Positions 35,225 through 48,437 are shown, counted from the first letter of the stretch. The stretch is 64,000 nt of DNA from Mariannaea sp. PMI_226 (GCA_024336345.1 JANFOG010000003.1:433501-497500); one strand, 5' to 3'. Translations and numbers: made by a program. The notes: generated by a model not told the origin, from the sequence alone.

Positions 35225-37548
35225 ATGGTCGTCGACTACAAAAAGGGCATCATGCCCTTGAACCAGGTCCATGTGGCGCCTTTCACCGTCGAGGCTCCGG
35301 GCTATGAAAAGGTTCCTGGCGAGACCATTCCCCGTCGTCATCCCAGCGCGAAGGACGGCTTGATCGACAGCCCTGCCGAGGGTGTTCATACTGTGTATGA
35401 CATTGTTCAACGCAGCGCCCGCCTCTATCCAAACCACACCGCTGTTGGTCACCGCAAGCTTATCGAGCTGCACAAGGAGACAAAGAAGGTCAAGAAGAAT
35501 ATTGGCGGCGAGATCCAGGAAGTCGACAAGGAGTGGCAATACTTCGAGCTCACCCCATATGAATATATCACCTACAAGGACTATTTAAACCGTATTAACC
35601 AGATCGGCTCTGGACTGCGCAACTTGGGATTGACCAGCGAGGACAAAATCCACCTATTCGCCACCACTAGGTAAGGCCGGAGAAACACAAATGCTCTTAT
35701 TTCACAACCATGCTTCGTTCCTGTCCCGCCTGTTCTGTTGCGCTGACGCATTTTCTTCTATGCAGTGTCAGCTGGATCTCCCTCTCTCATGGCTGTGCCT
35801 CGCAATCCATTCCCATCGTAACGGCCTATGATACACTTGGGCCTACGGGTGTTGAGCATTCGCTCATTCAGACCAACTGCAGTGTCATGTACACTGATCC
35901 TCATTTGCTCAAGACCGCCTCCGGCCCCATCAAGAAGTCAAACGTGAAAACTGTCATTGTCAACGAGGAGTGCATGTTCGCCAAGGGCGATGAAATCGAT
36001 ATCTTCAAGAAGGAAAATCCCGATATCAAGGTTATTACCTTCGAGGAGCTCCGCAAGCTAGGCGAAGAGCATCCCGTCGAGCCCAACCCTGCCAAGCCAA
36101 CCGACCTATACTGTGTCATGTACACTTCTGGATCAACCGGCCTGCCCAAGGGCGCTTGCATTACTCATGAGGCACTTGTAGCTGGAGGTATGTCGCAATA
36201 GCTACTCGATCACAGTGCCCCGTACCGCCTTGGTTCATGACTGACAATCGAATCTTACAGTGACCGGTCTCTATCTCGCTGTTGGGGAATGCGTGAGTGA
36301 TACGGAGCGTGTTCTTGCCTACCTACCTCTAGCCCACATTTTTGAGATGGCTCTGGAGAACCTCGTGCTATTCATTGGTGGTACCCTCGGATATGGCAAC
36401 CCCCGAACCCTTGCCGATAGTATGGTCAAGAAGTGTTTTGGTGACATGCACGAGTTCCGCCCCACCGTCATGGTTGGCGTTCCTCAAATCTGGGAGACCG
36501 TGAAGAAGGGTGTTGTTGCAAAGTTGGAGAGTTCCAGCATCGTTCTGCGCTCTCTATTCTGGGGCGCATTCAACTTTAAAAGCTTCATGTCAAGGAACAA
36601 ATTGCCTGGTGGGGGCCTCTTTGATAACATCGTCTTCAGTAAAGTTCGGGAACTTACGGGTGGCCGACTCCGCCTCACTATGAATGGCGCAAGCGGCATA
36701 TCCGATGGCACCAAGCAATTTTTATCGCTGGTTCTTGCTCCTATGCTTGCTGGATATGGCCTCACTGAGACGTGTGCCAACGGTTGCCTGGGCTGTCCCC
36801 TAGAATTCAGCTTTAACGCCATCGGCCCTGTGTCCCCCGCTTGCGAAGCAAAGCTCGTTTCGATACCTGATCTTGGATACGATGCTGATGCGACCCCTCC
36901 TCAGGGTGAGATCTGGCTCAGGGGCAAGCCTATCATGACTAGGTACTATGATAACCCTGAGGAGACCGCAAAGGCCCTTACTGCTGACGGGTGGTTCAAG
37001 ACTGGCGACATTGGCGAGTTTGATGCTAGCGGTCATCTCAAGGTTATTGACCGCGTCAAGAATCTCGTCAAGATGCAGGGTGGTGAATACGTTGCACTTG
37101 AAAAGCTTGAATCTGTTTACCGCGGCGTGCAGACCGTGGCGAACGTTGTTGTCCATGCCGATCCCGAGTACTCACGTCCTATTGCCCTTATCATGCCCAA
37201 TGAGAAGATTTTGACCGACAAGGCGAAAGAACTGGGAGTGACTGATAGTCACCTTGAAGTGCTGTATCATAACCCCAAGGTTGTGTCCTATGTTCTGAAG
37301 GAATTGCAGGATGCTGGTAAGAAGGCTGGTTTGACTGGCATCGAGATTGTCGCTGGAGTTATTATTACTGACGAGGAGTGGACTCCTGAAAGCGTAAGAC
37401 ATCTGCCCCTATTTGTATAACCTTGCGTCATGATTAACATTTCCCCCCTTTCTCACAGGGCCTTGTCACTGCCACTCAGAAGCTGAACCGAAAGGTTATC
37501 CGTGACCGCTTTAAGGAGGAAATCAACAAGTGTCTCTCCAACATCTGA
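35225..37548 (+). CDS. FAA1: Long-chain fatty acyl-CoA synthetase (Faa1/Faa4 type)
   Basis: The enzyme activates long-chain fatty acids with ATP and CoA, feeding lipid synthesis, beta-oxidation import and protein acylation. Exons 35225-35670, 35766-36187, 36261-37393 and 37459-37548 give 696 residues, the usual Faa1/4 length. The AMP-binding P-loop YTSGSTGLPKG is at 268-278. The adenylate motif GYGLTETCANGC follows, then the fatty-acyl-CoA synthetase signature (DGWFKTGDIGEFDASGHLKV, then IDRVKNLVKMQGGEYVALE), which includes the catalytic-lysine region. The C terminus ends KCLSNI and is not a PTS1 signal, so a non-peroxisomal Faa1/Faa4-like form is favoured over Faa2. All introns are GT-AG and preserve frame. 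It is flanked by long intergenic regions on both sides, so no operon-like context applies. Confidence 0.93.
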
Positions 37549-39018
37549 GGCGGCGAAATGAAGGTGATTAATATCGGGTAGCAGAGTTTGGATCGAAGGA
37601 CGAACGGACGAACGAACGACTAGAAGGATGAAACGACGACGGATACCAGGCGCGAGAACTATATGATATGTGCGAATAGGATGCGGATGATGGTTCTGTT
37701 GAAGAGTGATTTGACTGACTGTAATGTAACCGTGTATGCGGCGTTGGCTGCCTGATGTTATCTTGGAACTTTTTCCTTTTTTTATTTTACAAGTTTTGCA
37801 TACGAATACCTCACCTCAGCTCTTCATTTTTTTCCCCCCCAAATCATGGCTCCCCTACGTATTTAAAGCCGCTAGGCTGGCTGCTTGCCGACGCACAGGG
37901 AGTCCGATGATCCCGGGTTAGCTGTAGCATGATGTGATATAAGATGTGATGTGATTGTGCCCCTCTCAGCCCATCTCAGCTCGCGGCTCCTTCTATTCTT
38001 GCATGTGAAAGTCCTGGATGGCCCTACCGGGTGACATCGCTCACCACTACACCACGGTATGTCCACGAAGCTCACTCGGTGGGGGTATGAAGGCCGCCTA
38101 GCCGTCCTTATGCATACATGGCTATCTCAAGAGAGACCTTGATTGGCCCCTCTTTTCCATCCTTTATCTATTGTTTTTATTTATATACAAGGGTATTATG
38201 CCATGACAGGTGTATGGTAACCCGTCTTCACGTCATGTCTTTCAAGTTTTTTTAGATCACGTTCATGGGTGGTGCACGATGTAGTAATTAGTCAACGGGT
38301 GGGGGGCTTAAGAGTATTTTGATGAAGAAAAATCAGGGGTTCATGAGTCGTCAGTATATTTGAAAAAAAAAGTACATATGAGTTATCAGACATGGTTTTT
38401 AAAACTGGCTGAAGAATGGAGGAAAAAAAGACAACCCAACGTGTTTGCAGATCAAAGAAGAGCAAGTGATCTGTGTATATAATCCGAAGGCCCCGAGAAA
38501 GAATCAGTATGGGAAAGACAAAAAAGAAAGAAAAAAAAAAACAGAAGATGATTGAGGGAGAGAAAAAAACGCCCAACTTGCTCCGTGCCATGCTTGCTTG
38601 CTTGCTTGTCTGGATTCAAAGTGAAGAACGAGATGAAAGTCGAGGGCGGTGAGAGTGTAATGGCCGTTTTTATATGTTCGGTCAGGGAATTGGACTCGTT
38701 TGAGGAAATAAAACATGCGCTGACTGGGGGCTGAGAGAGCATGTTTTGATTTTGGGGCTGTTTCCCAGCAAGGGGGGGTAGGGTGAGAAAGCGTGCATGG
38801 ATTATGTATCCGAGGAGCTGGGTTGGATGGGGCGAAGGGAAGTGAGTCGTCAGGAACAGGGGCGGGCGTCCCGAGGCTGAGGCCAGAGGAGTAAACAGAC
38901 GGACGTGGCAGTCGACAATGGATGGACGGATATCACCCGTTCGCTTACAATAATTAGGCTTCTGAAGACCGGCAGGGCCAAGAAAACGGAAGCCGAGCAA
39001 TAATCGTTACATCAGCGT
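37549..39018. other. Intergenic, convergent 3' ends
   Basis: Contains the acyl-CoA synthetase 3' UTR, with a CGAA/CGGA repeat near 37597-37620, and the 3' UTR of the deubiquitinase gene. A-rich runs occur near 38360 and 38520-38540. On the minus strand near 38060-38015 there is an A-box-like GTGGTGTAGTGGTGAGC without a partner B box; I do not call a tRNA. Confidence 0.5.
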
Positions 39019-42000
39019 TCACGGATTCGACTTGCGGCGGAAGAAGGCAATGTAAGGCACGGCTGAGCCGTCCCCAAACAGCTTCTTCTTCAGGTCTCGT
39101 GGTCCTCCGCCGCCGATGCGGACTCTGGACACCTTGGTGTCATTGAAGCGAAACCAGGCATGAGGATCCCGCGAATTCGTGTCGCGCACGTAAGCGTAGT
39201 AATGGCCAGCTTTGATGGTGTTGCCCTCGTGGACAATGACAGCATACGTCTCATAGTGGAATGGTCCAACGAAGGCCGGGTCTGTGGCATGATCACCAGG
39301 CGACGGCTGGACAAAGTAAGGCGAAAAGTCCATGTCGTCCAGGTCCCAGGTCAGGCGAGCCGTGGACTTGGTCGAATCGAAGTAGCCATTGTTCTTACGG
39401 GCGTAAATGAAGCGCTTGAAGGCAACGCAAAGTAGAGGCGGCGCGTGACCAAGGAAGGTGTTCTTGACTGTGCGCCCCTTGCAGTTGGGGGTTTCGCACT
39501 TGTAATCCTCCACATCGCTGCTGCTCACATACTTGTCCATGCTCTGATTGAGCGTTCCGTCATTATCAAGAGGATGAGAGTACAAGACGTCAGAAGGCTC
39601 AAATCTGCACTGGGGCTTATTGCAAGAGAGACATCGTATGGACTCCACATTGAAGTAGCGCCAGCTTTGATCAATCATGGACATGTTGGCGCGGGTGTAC
39701 TCGCCCCAAAACTCCATTGACAGTTGCAAGAGACTCTTATTCTTGATATCGGGCTCGCCCTCACTCTTGGGCACTGGCCGGTCTCGCCGTCGATTAGTCT
39801 CATCATGGAGATGAACAAAGAGAAACGACATGAACTCCTGAGCGTCCTGCTGGATGTCGGGAGAACCAAAACTTTGAATACTATCCTGCTTCGAAACGTA
39901 GAGCGAATAATCCTATATTACACCGAGTTAATACAAACACAAAAAATAACCGAGTCATGTTATACCATTCATATATAGCATCTAAAGTGGAGAGAGGAGG
40001 GGAGGGTGAGACTGACCATCAATGTCTGAGCTTTCATATATTGAAACTTGCCAGTGCTCATCCAGTGGAACAGATTGGAGATAATCTTCGTCATTAGCTG
40101 AGGATTATCGATCTTCTCATCCTTCTTCTTCGGCGCCTTATACTTCTCCGCCCAAACCGAGTTTGCAAGCTCTCTGCCAAACTCAGGAGATGCGAGGAGG
40201 CATTGTAGAAGACTATTCGCATAACACCAGTTGCGAGGGTTGTTGAGTCCGGTAGGGGTTCTATTGCTGTCGCCAGTGGACTGTTGCTCAATAGCCTTTG
40301 TTGGCGGCCGGGGTGGAGGAATGCTGGCAGTGTCGTCCACTTCCTCCGAGAGGCGGCTGAAACTCGATCTTGGCAGAGCTGGGACAGGTCTGGCCGGAGG
40401 CGAAGGTAGATCGGTGTTCAAATCTACCTTGTGGGACGAACCGTATGCAGGCCTTGAACTAGGCTGGGTTGGCGAGGTCATGGATTCTTTCTCCGGGACA
40501 GGTGGGAACTTTCTATGAAAATCATCCACCGTCCGCACAAATGTAGGCGACGATGCCGTTTCCATCTCCTCGTTCCTGATAGTTTCCTCCCAAGCCTTAG
40601 CAACGGCGGGCTTGTGCGATCTAGCTGTGAATTTGGACTTGCTTCGCTGCAGGGGACCCCCTCTAGTTCCTTCTGACACCGCGTTCTTTCTTGAGAGTGT
40701 GTTTTGTGAGACTGACTGAAGGGAGCCTCGGCCCATCAGATCGATCCATGCATCAATACCTCCTTTCAAAAGCTTTGGTTGGTTTTTCAACTCATTGCCA
40801 TAGTTGAAATCAACAAGTGCTCGTCTCAATGATACAAGCACTATGCCATCCGGATTCCGAGCGTTTCTTGGCATGGCCTCGGAGTCCTGGTCATAAAACA
40901 CAATCAAATCTTTCTTCGCTCGGTCTTGGAATTCCATTTCTTCGTTATTCGGAGACAGCACCAGGCTCTCTGCAATTTGGTCCGCCGATAGATTTTCCCT
41001 CATCAAGATGCTGGGTTCAATGCATATGACGGAACGAGCCATGATGTGGCCTTCGTTAAAATCCTCTTGAGCGCGGACATCAATGAGAAGGATGGAACCT
41101 CTGCAAGTCATAGCATACTTTAGCTCCTCAGCAGTGATGGTTTCCCCTTGCGGTACTGGAATGGGATTCGGTGGTGCCGTCGGGGGTATTGCGGTGTTGG
41201 TGTAGCTCTGGGTTGGAGAAAAGTAATCAGTTTGCGGTTGAGAGGCTGACGTAGGAGTCCCGGGCACTGATGAGGCTGTGGATCCGGTTCTTGTGAATGT
41301 GCCTCGCGGTGTACTTAGGGGAGGCCTTGAGCTCTCTCCTGAGATACTTCCACGGGCTGGACTATACACTGCATCTGGCATTTTGGGTAAACTCGGCACG
41401 TTGGTACTGATATCGATTTTTGGAGGTCTTGGTGGGGGAGGGGGCATCGATCGAGGTCCAGCTGGCTTAGGGAGGGGATGTGTCTTGATACGAGGATCTT
41501 GTCCTGGAGAAGGTTGTGGACCTCGAAGATTCGCAAAGCGCGCGGCAAGATCTTGGGCAGCGGAAGTCGAGAGACCGAGACTCAAGCGGTTTGAGCTGAT
41601 TGCATTGCCATGAAGAGCCGGGGGTTTGGGTTGAATAGCTGGTTTTGTCCTTGCTGGCGAACCATTGACTTGTGGTTGGATCGCATTGTTCGATGATTTG
41701 CTATCCCTCAACCCCTTTGTAGGAGATTCTGAACGAGATCGTGAATACGCGTCAGTTCCTTGAGAGGAGCCTGGCCGAGATCCAACAGGCGCAACGCCTG
41801 TTCTCTTATTGTCCGCAATAATGTCTTGCTTGATCCGGCCAAACGAAGCATCTTGCTGGCTAATCTTCTTGAGCAATGCGCTGTGAATACGAGCCACATC
41901 ATTGTGCTCGTCCCGGAGGAAAACATAGTCCCGATGGCTCTGGATGAGCTGTACAGCAATCACTGATGCTCTAATATATTCCTTTAAGGCAACGGCGGGC

Positions 42001-42260
42001 CTATTGAAATCGCGACTAAGTTCCGCTTGTCGAAGAGATGCCTCGGCCGATTCCAGCAATTTGCGCATGGACTGAGTCATATCGACATCTCTGGGGGCCT
42101 TAAGAATATCGTCAATATGCGGAATGGGTGCAGCCCCAGGTCTATTATCGCCTCCATGACGTCCATTAGGTGGTGGGGGGCTGAATACGCCGCCGCTTGC
42201 CATGGGAATGTTGCGAGGTTCGATTAGGCTCGTCGATCGCGCGTGGCCGAAGGACGTCAT
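39019..42260 (-). CDS. DOA4: Ubiquitin-specific protease with USP8-dimer-like and rhodanese domains (Doa4/USP8-like)
   Basis: Doa4/USP8 proteins remove ubiquitin from cargo at the ESCRT machinery before vacuolar degradation. Exons 42260-40017 and 39912-39019 (GTCAGT/TAG, 104-bp intron) give 1045 residues. An N-terminal helical domain (about 45-150, with LKEYIRASVIAVQLI) resembles the USP8 dimerisation/MIT-like region. A Pro/Ser-rich linker with PPPPPRPP leads to a rhodanese domain (about 374-515, LLIDVRAQEDFNEGHI). The USP domain has its Cys box GLNNPRNWCYANSLLQCL with nucleophile C679, a zinc-ribbon pair CLSC/CETPNC, and a His box KAGHYYAYVRD with H985. The Cys box departs from the usual NLGNTCYMNS: Gly and Thr before the cysteine are Arg and Trp, while the oxyanion Asn is kept. 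The gene is head-to-head with VPS27. Confidence 0.9.
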
Positions 42261-43690
42261 TTTGGAAGTTGAATCGATTGGGGTAGTGATCGAGGTATCA
42301 TTTCTTGTATATGAGTGCTTTGAGAGAACGATCGCAGGCGGCTCGGGCTGTTGGTCGCGACGCAGGGCAGGGAGTGATTAGGGGGAGTCAACCGAGTCTT
42401 GAGAAACAACGAGTGTATATAGAGGTGATGCGACCGCAATATAAGTATCCAGCGAGAGTGATTCAAGACTCTGGCTCAAGATACTGGTTGGAACGTGCAG
42501 CATTGTATCAAAGCATTGAGAAGGACATTTCAACAAAGATCACAAAGAATAATGCCGTCCACGGAAACAAAAAGTCATGATCTAGAGGAACAAGGAAGTT
42601 TGGTGTTCGGTGGTCATGCCGACAAAGGCAGCGGACATGGGGGTGGGCGGGCAGCAGCTCTCATGGCCACCTGTTGGATGGTTTGCGGGGGGAGATGATG
42701 AATGAAAGTACATGCGACTGTGGCGTTGGTACTTTTGAGTCCCGATTACGACAGCGACTGAACCAAGTAGTCGAGGCTCCCGGGCATGTAGCTCGACCCG
42801 AGTTCCCCGGTCGTTAGCCACGTACGCCACATCAACGTTCGTCATCTTCGGGCGCAGCTTGAAACTAGACATCAGTCGACTGTTTTGACTTGGAAAGTTA
42901 GCGCCCACCATACCGCAAGGCAGACGTCCGGCCGAGAATAACCATTTCATTGCCTTGTCTTGCCTCGCCTTGCCTTTATCTTACCTTACCTTACCTTACC
43001 TCACATAAGGTTACTTAACTTACTTGGCAGACTAGGTACCCGTATGACCACTGCAGCCCTGGTGGACAAAGTAAGAGAGACAGTTGTTCACTCCTTGCAG
43101 TACTATGGTATTCACAAGAACACAAGATAGAGTCCAGATTACACATCATCTCAGTGGAGAACTTGATGCCTCATCCACTTAATCCAAGACTATGAGGGGG
43201 GCAAACCTGGATCGCCCGGATGGAGATGGAGAAGGGCTGGAGCTGAGATAGACCGTTATAAATGGGCACAATATGGCAGCGAGTCGCGTCCTAGACCTTA
43301 CCTAATGGCCCCTCATAGCCAATTACAGGCGCTATAGGCATCCCTCAGCTGGGGCCTCAGGTACTACATAGTATGTAGCCTGTCCGAACCCATGGAGGCT
43401 AACCTAAACCTGGGAAGCCTTACGTCGTACGGATGGGCAACTACGTACTTCTTTACTTGGTGCTCTGACTGCCTTGAGGCTGGGTCAACGAGACATTCTC
43501 TCCAAACGTCAACCTTGCACCAACCTCCGCCAACATCGAAGGCATTCATTCATCTCCATTCGCCCATCGCATTGCGCCGCTGCGTTCCTCGTCCGCTGTC
43601 TTCCTTCAACAATACTCCTAAACCCGATCCCGCAACGACCCATCCACTCTTCCTCGCTTCTTCCATACCACACCCTCGACTGCCGCCAAA
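42261..43690. promoter_or_regulatory. Divergent intergenic region between deubiquitinase and VPS27
   Basis: 1.43 kb between two start codons facing away from each other. It contains tandem TTACC/TTACCT copies at about 42981-43001. No coding frame is convincing. It may hold one shared or two separate promoters; the length argues for two. Confidence 0.5.
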
Positions 43691-46220
43691 ATGATGAGCT
43701 GGTGGTCGTCCTCGGCCAACACGGCCTTGGACGAGCAGGTTGAGAGAGCCACGAGCAGTAGCCTGTACGAACCGAAGCCCCTCCCCATGTCTGCGTCATT
43801 CCGGTTGCCTTGCTGACCTGTCTTGATCTCAAGGGAGGATATTGCCTTGAATCTTGAAATCTCCGATGTCATTAGATCCAAGACGGTTGCGCCCAAAGAA
43901 GCGATGCGTTCTCTGAAGCGCCGAATCGGCAACAAGAACCCAAACACTCAGCTGAGCGCGTTGAATGTATGAAACACCCGTCTCATCTTGCACCGCCATC
44001 ATGATCATGATCATAATACTAATCTGGGTGCCTAGCTTACCGATACCTGTGTCAAGAATGGCGGATCACACTTCCTCGCCGAGATTGCGTCTCGTGAGTT
44101 TATGGACAATCTAGTGTCGCTGCTGCAAGCTGTAGGCGGCGCCGCTGTCAACTCGGAGGTCAAGGCCAAGATTCTCGATCTGATACAAACATGGGCTGGG
44201 GCTACCGAAGGGCGATACGAACTATCCTACATCGGCGAAGTATACAGAACGTTGCAACGAGACGGCTACCAGTTTGCCCCCAAGGTTTCTGTATCGAGCA
44301 GCATGATCGATAGCAGTGCGGTAAGAAAAGAAGATAGACATGGCAAGAAATGGAATTTGGTCAACTAACAGTGACATTACAATAGCCCCCAGAGTGGTCG
44401 GATTCCGACGTTTGTATGCGATGCCGAACCCCGTTTACCTTTACCAACCGCAAGCATCATTGCCGAAACTGTGGAAACTGCTTTGATCAGCAGTGCTCCA
44501 GCAAGACGATCGCTCTCCCTCACCTAGGAATTCTCACACCTGTTCGAGTCGATGATGGCTGCTATGCCAAGCTCACTAACAAGGGCTTCAAGGACTTGAA
44601 CCCTTCACTCGATCGATCGCCAACCTATCCCCACAAGACTCGCAGCACGTCGGCGATGCAGCCACGAGCTGCTCGAGTTGACGATGGCTTCGACGAGGAT
44701 CTCAAGAAGGCTTTGGCAATGAGCCTCGAAGAGGTTTCAACTCATTCGCGTGGATATGCTGAACCCATCGCAACCGTCCACAAGACCAACGGCGACAGCT
44801 CGGCAGCGAAACAGGCTGAGGATGACGACGATGACCTCAAGGCTGCCATTGCAGCGTCCTTGGCCGATATGGAAGAGCAGAAGAAGAAGCATGCAGCAGC
44901 TCTCAAGGAACAAACATCCAGTAGCTCGGGAACTGGCGCCACTGCATTTGTCCTCCCTAAGAATGATTATGAGTTAACGCCTGTGGAGGCGGAGAACATC
45001 AATCTCTTCTCAACCTTGGTGGATCGCCTTCAGACACAACCTCCGGGTACCATTCTTCGAGAGCCTCAAATTCAAGAGCTGTATGACAGTATTGGAGCGC
45101 TGCGTCCTAAGCTAGCACGAACGTATGGAGAGGCAATGAGCAAGCACGGTAAGATAAGCAAGCATATTTGTTAAGCATAGATATTGCGACGTGGACTGAC
45201 CTTGTATTGCCCGTAGATACCTTGTTGGATCTCCATGCCAAACTCTCTAGTGTGGTTAGATACTATGACCGGATGCTAGAAGAGAGGCTATCCAAGGCCT
45301 ATCACCAACAAAGCCTTGGTGGTTACAACTTGGGTCCTCCCCGCCAGCCATCCGGCCCCTACCCATCTATCACTTCCCACATGTCTAATAACCCCAGCAC
45401 AGCTGAGACGTTTTACACGGGTCAACAGCGAGCGAGCTACCAGGCCCCTCCTCACCAGCAATCCTATCAGCAACCTCCCCCGCAGGCGTCACCCCAACCT
45501 CAGTATGGGCCGTACGGTTCGGTACCACCTCAGCCTGGTCAATATCCCCCACCTCAGCAGCAGCCACAGCCACAACGGACTGGAAGCTGGCAGGACAACG
45601 CGCCATCAGCGCCGTCAGCCCCATCCGCACCTCAAGATCCCTACCAACAGCAACCTCCTCCTCCTATGGACTCGACGCAGCCAGCACAGACCCCTCAGCT
45701 AATGACCGCAACGCCATCCACAGACCCCAATGCCTCCTACTACTTCTCTCCACAGCAAACACCACAAACGCTTCCCCTGGGACCATCAGCACCCGGCCCG
45801 GCGCCTGAGGCCGGACAGTCCCCGTATCCCAATCTTCAGCAGCCACTGCAGTACCCAAGAGGGTCTATCTCGGCACAATCACAGCCAACGCCGGCCCAAA
45901 CCGTCGCTCAGACAGTGCCGAGTCCTCAGCCCGTCCAATCCCCTCAAATTCCTCCTAACCAATTACCTCAGCCTTCTCCTGCTCAACCCACTCAACCTCC
46001 CCAAAGTCAACCATCCCAGCCCTCGCAGCTCGCTCATCAAGGACACCCTCTGCAACAGCAAGCGTACTGGCAACCAGCCATGCCTCAGCAACAGGCGACT
46101 CCAGCGGCTCCGCAGGGCTGGGCGTATCCGGGGTACAATCAGGATCCTTTCCCAGCTGTACCAACGCACGAACCCGCCAAGCAGCAACCGGTAAAGGAGG
46201 AGGCGCTGATAGAGCTTTAG
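43691..46220 (+). CDS. VPS27: ESCRT-0 subunit Vps27 (VHS-FYVE-UIM protein)
   Basis: Vps27 binds PI3P and ubiquitylated cargo on endosomes and recruits ESCRT-I to start multivesicular-body sorting. Five exons, 43691-43764, 43834-43966, 44036-44320, 44386-45148 and 45217-46220, join in frame to 752 residues. The VHS domain is about 10-150 ([40 protein letters not shown]). The FYVE zinc finger starts at about 174 with CMRC, followed by the PI3P-binding RKHHCRNCG core. Two ubiquitin-interacting motifs lie at about 265-280 ([14 protein letters not shown]) and 312-328 ([17 protein letters not shown]). A helical segment with [23 protein letters not shown] precedes a long Pro/Gln-rich tail (about 450-740). 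The protein ends EALIEL, acidic and hydrophobic as in the clathrin-box-type ends of yeast Vps27. It is divergent from a Doa4/USP8-like deubiquitinase. Confidence 0.95.
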
Positions 46221-48437
46221 ATGGTGAGTGGAAGTGATTTGCACTCAACTTGAGAAGGGGAGGAAGAGGAAGAGGAAGAGGAAGAAGGAGGGAGGGCTAG
46301 GCGGAAGAGGAGTTGCATCAGCTAGCTACGTCAGCCAGCCATTGGGATGGAGGGGAGACCGGGTCGTTTTTTTCTTCTTTTTTTTTGGAGTGGTGAACCT
46401 GAACCAACGGCGTTTGGTGGATTTTCCGATTTATGCCCCTGAAGAGAATAAGAATGAACCTACTGAAGGTGTTATCTGATTGTCGTAAGGTAGACAAGAC
46501 CAGTATACAGTGTCGCGATACGCGGTTAAGCCCCCTCTATTCTACGCCGATGTCCCTACAGTACATAGTACTGGATGCTATTCATCTCTCTTTCTCGAGT
46601 GCTTTATTATTATTTTTTTCTTTTTCTTTTGAGGGATGAGGGGGGTGACTATGCACGAGGTTGCATGTGCAGCATGTACCAGTCGTGAATAATATGCCAG
46701 ATCTGGTCAACATCCCCGGTTTGCAGAACGCCATTCGGGCAGCACCAGTAATGTGCTGTATAATGTAACTGTACTGCACAGTAAGTAGGTAGAGAGGTAG
46801 GGGCAGATAAGATGCCCGGTCAAACGATGCGGCAACATGCACCCGCACATGCAATCAGACTGCATTGACATTGACATGGGGGTCCAAAAGTACGATTTGC
46901 GAGTCGTGCGTGAGATAATTATACAGATGAACTCCCATCTTTCATCGATCTGGGAATCTTGCTTCTAGCTTTCACTGATGACGAATTCAAAAGAAAAGAA
47001 AAGAAAAGAAAAATACAAGAAACATTACACATATAGCCTCTTGGTAGTTTGGGGCTCCTTGTTTGACTACGTACTTGATTTCTATAGCTACGGGATGTAT
47101 TTCTGTTTGTCAGCAACCCAGGCAGAAAAACCTGGGGATTGGAAACACCCATTTGTTCATGTCAATGCTGTATATATTTTGATTATTATTAAACTTCTAC
47201 ATAGCATTATTAGTTACCGATCATTTCCCAAATATGCACCAGTGCCCGGTGTCGTCTTATTATTAATAATTCGTTTTCCTGCAATGTCATGCATCATTTT
47301 GGGCTTGGGTTTGTTTCCCACCCCATGTGACTGACATTACGCTTCCTCTGCACCTCTTTTCCCACGTAATCCTTCTCTTTGAGTCCCAAAAAAAAAAAAA
47401 AAAAAAAACAGCGGCATTTTTTCTCCAAGCCCTTTGATAGGTACTGGAGGTTCTTAACCATTTCCACTTCTGGCTCATTCATCCTCTCCCCCTCCCCCCC
47501 TTCGCTATGACTTGCTCGAACAGGTAAGATAGTGGAAAACAAAAAAGAAAAAAGGAAAAACAAAAAACCAAACCCAAACCAAACCTGTCTGCCCGTCTGC
47601 AGCTTACCAGTTAGTTCCTTTTCTTCTCGCTGTCTCTCCGTTCTGTTTTTTTTTTTTTTCCCAACCAGAACATGTACAGTAGCTTACCCATCACCCTCCT
47701 CTCTCGCTTCCGGGTCGGCGACCCATAGTAGCACGGACCACACAGACCAATCGCCGTGCCGGGGCGGCCCACGCTGTGCATGTGAGTGGTAGAAGTCCGC
47801 AACCCGGCTCCGGGTATTCGGTTGGTCCGGTATGACGACGGGCAGTGGGGGAGGAGGGGTGTGCCCTTCGTTTTACTTATTTTGCAATGGATTTGAGGCC
47901 CTTGTTTGTTTTTCATTTATGTATTTATTTTATTTATTTATTTTTATTTGGAGAGGTTTAGGGAGAGGGGCAGTTAGACTCACTTTGGTAATTTAATCGA
48001 CAGGAGATGCAGTAGTAAGTAGGGTCTTGTGCATCTCCATGTCCGGGGTGGTTAGCGAGACTCGTTTGAAAGGGCTGACAGGAACTTGATAAGAAGAGCC
48101 ATGTTCCTGAAACGGCTTTGCTTCCTTTTTTAGCTCTCATTTTCCTGCAGTAAACTGAGATCCTGCAGTCTAGTTGGCTCTCAAAACCTCGCCAAGTTTC
48201 CGGGCAGCTCAACTAAACTACTGTAGGTATATTCGGTCTATATCCCTCACCCCTCCATTTACATTGCTCCCCCCCCTCCTTCTCTCTATCCAATATCATA
48301 CATACATATATAATCATATATATATTATAAATCTCTATTTATACCGTCTCTTCTTTCCTGCTCTCTCTTCTTCAATTCCCCTTGCAAGTTCCATCCACAA
48401 TAACCACCTCGACCCAATTGCTGGCAATTGAACAACA
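46221..48437. other. Intergenic with purine and poly(A) tracts
   Basis: 2.2 kb without a supportable gene. It holds a GAGGAA-type purine repeat (about 46255-46292), a 21-base A run (47388-47408) and an AT-rich ATATAT segment (about 48300-48345) likely to lie in the promoter of the downstream phosphatase gene. Confidence 0.55.
47388..47408 (+). repeat. Poly(A) tract of 21
   Basis: An uninterrupted run of 21 A, directly visible. Such tracts exclude nucleosomes in fungi, but no linked function is shown here. Confidence 0.85.
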
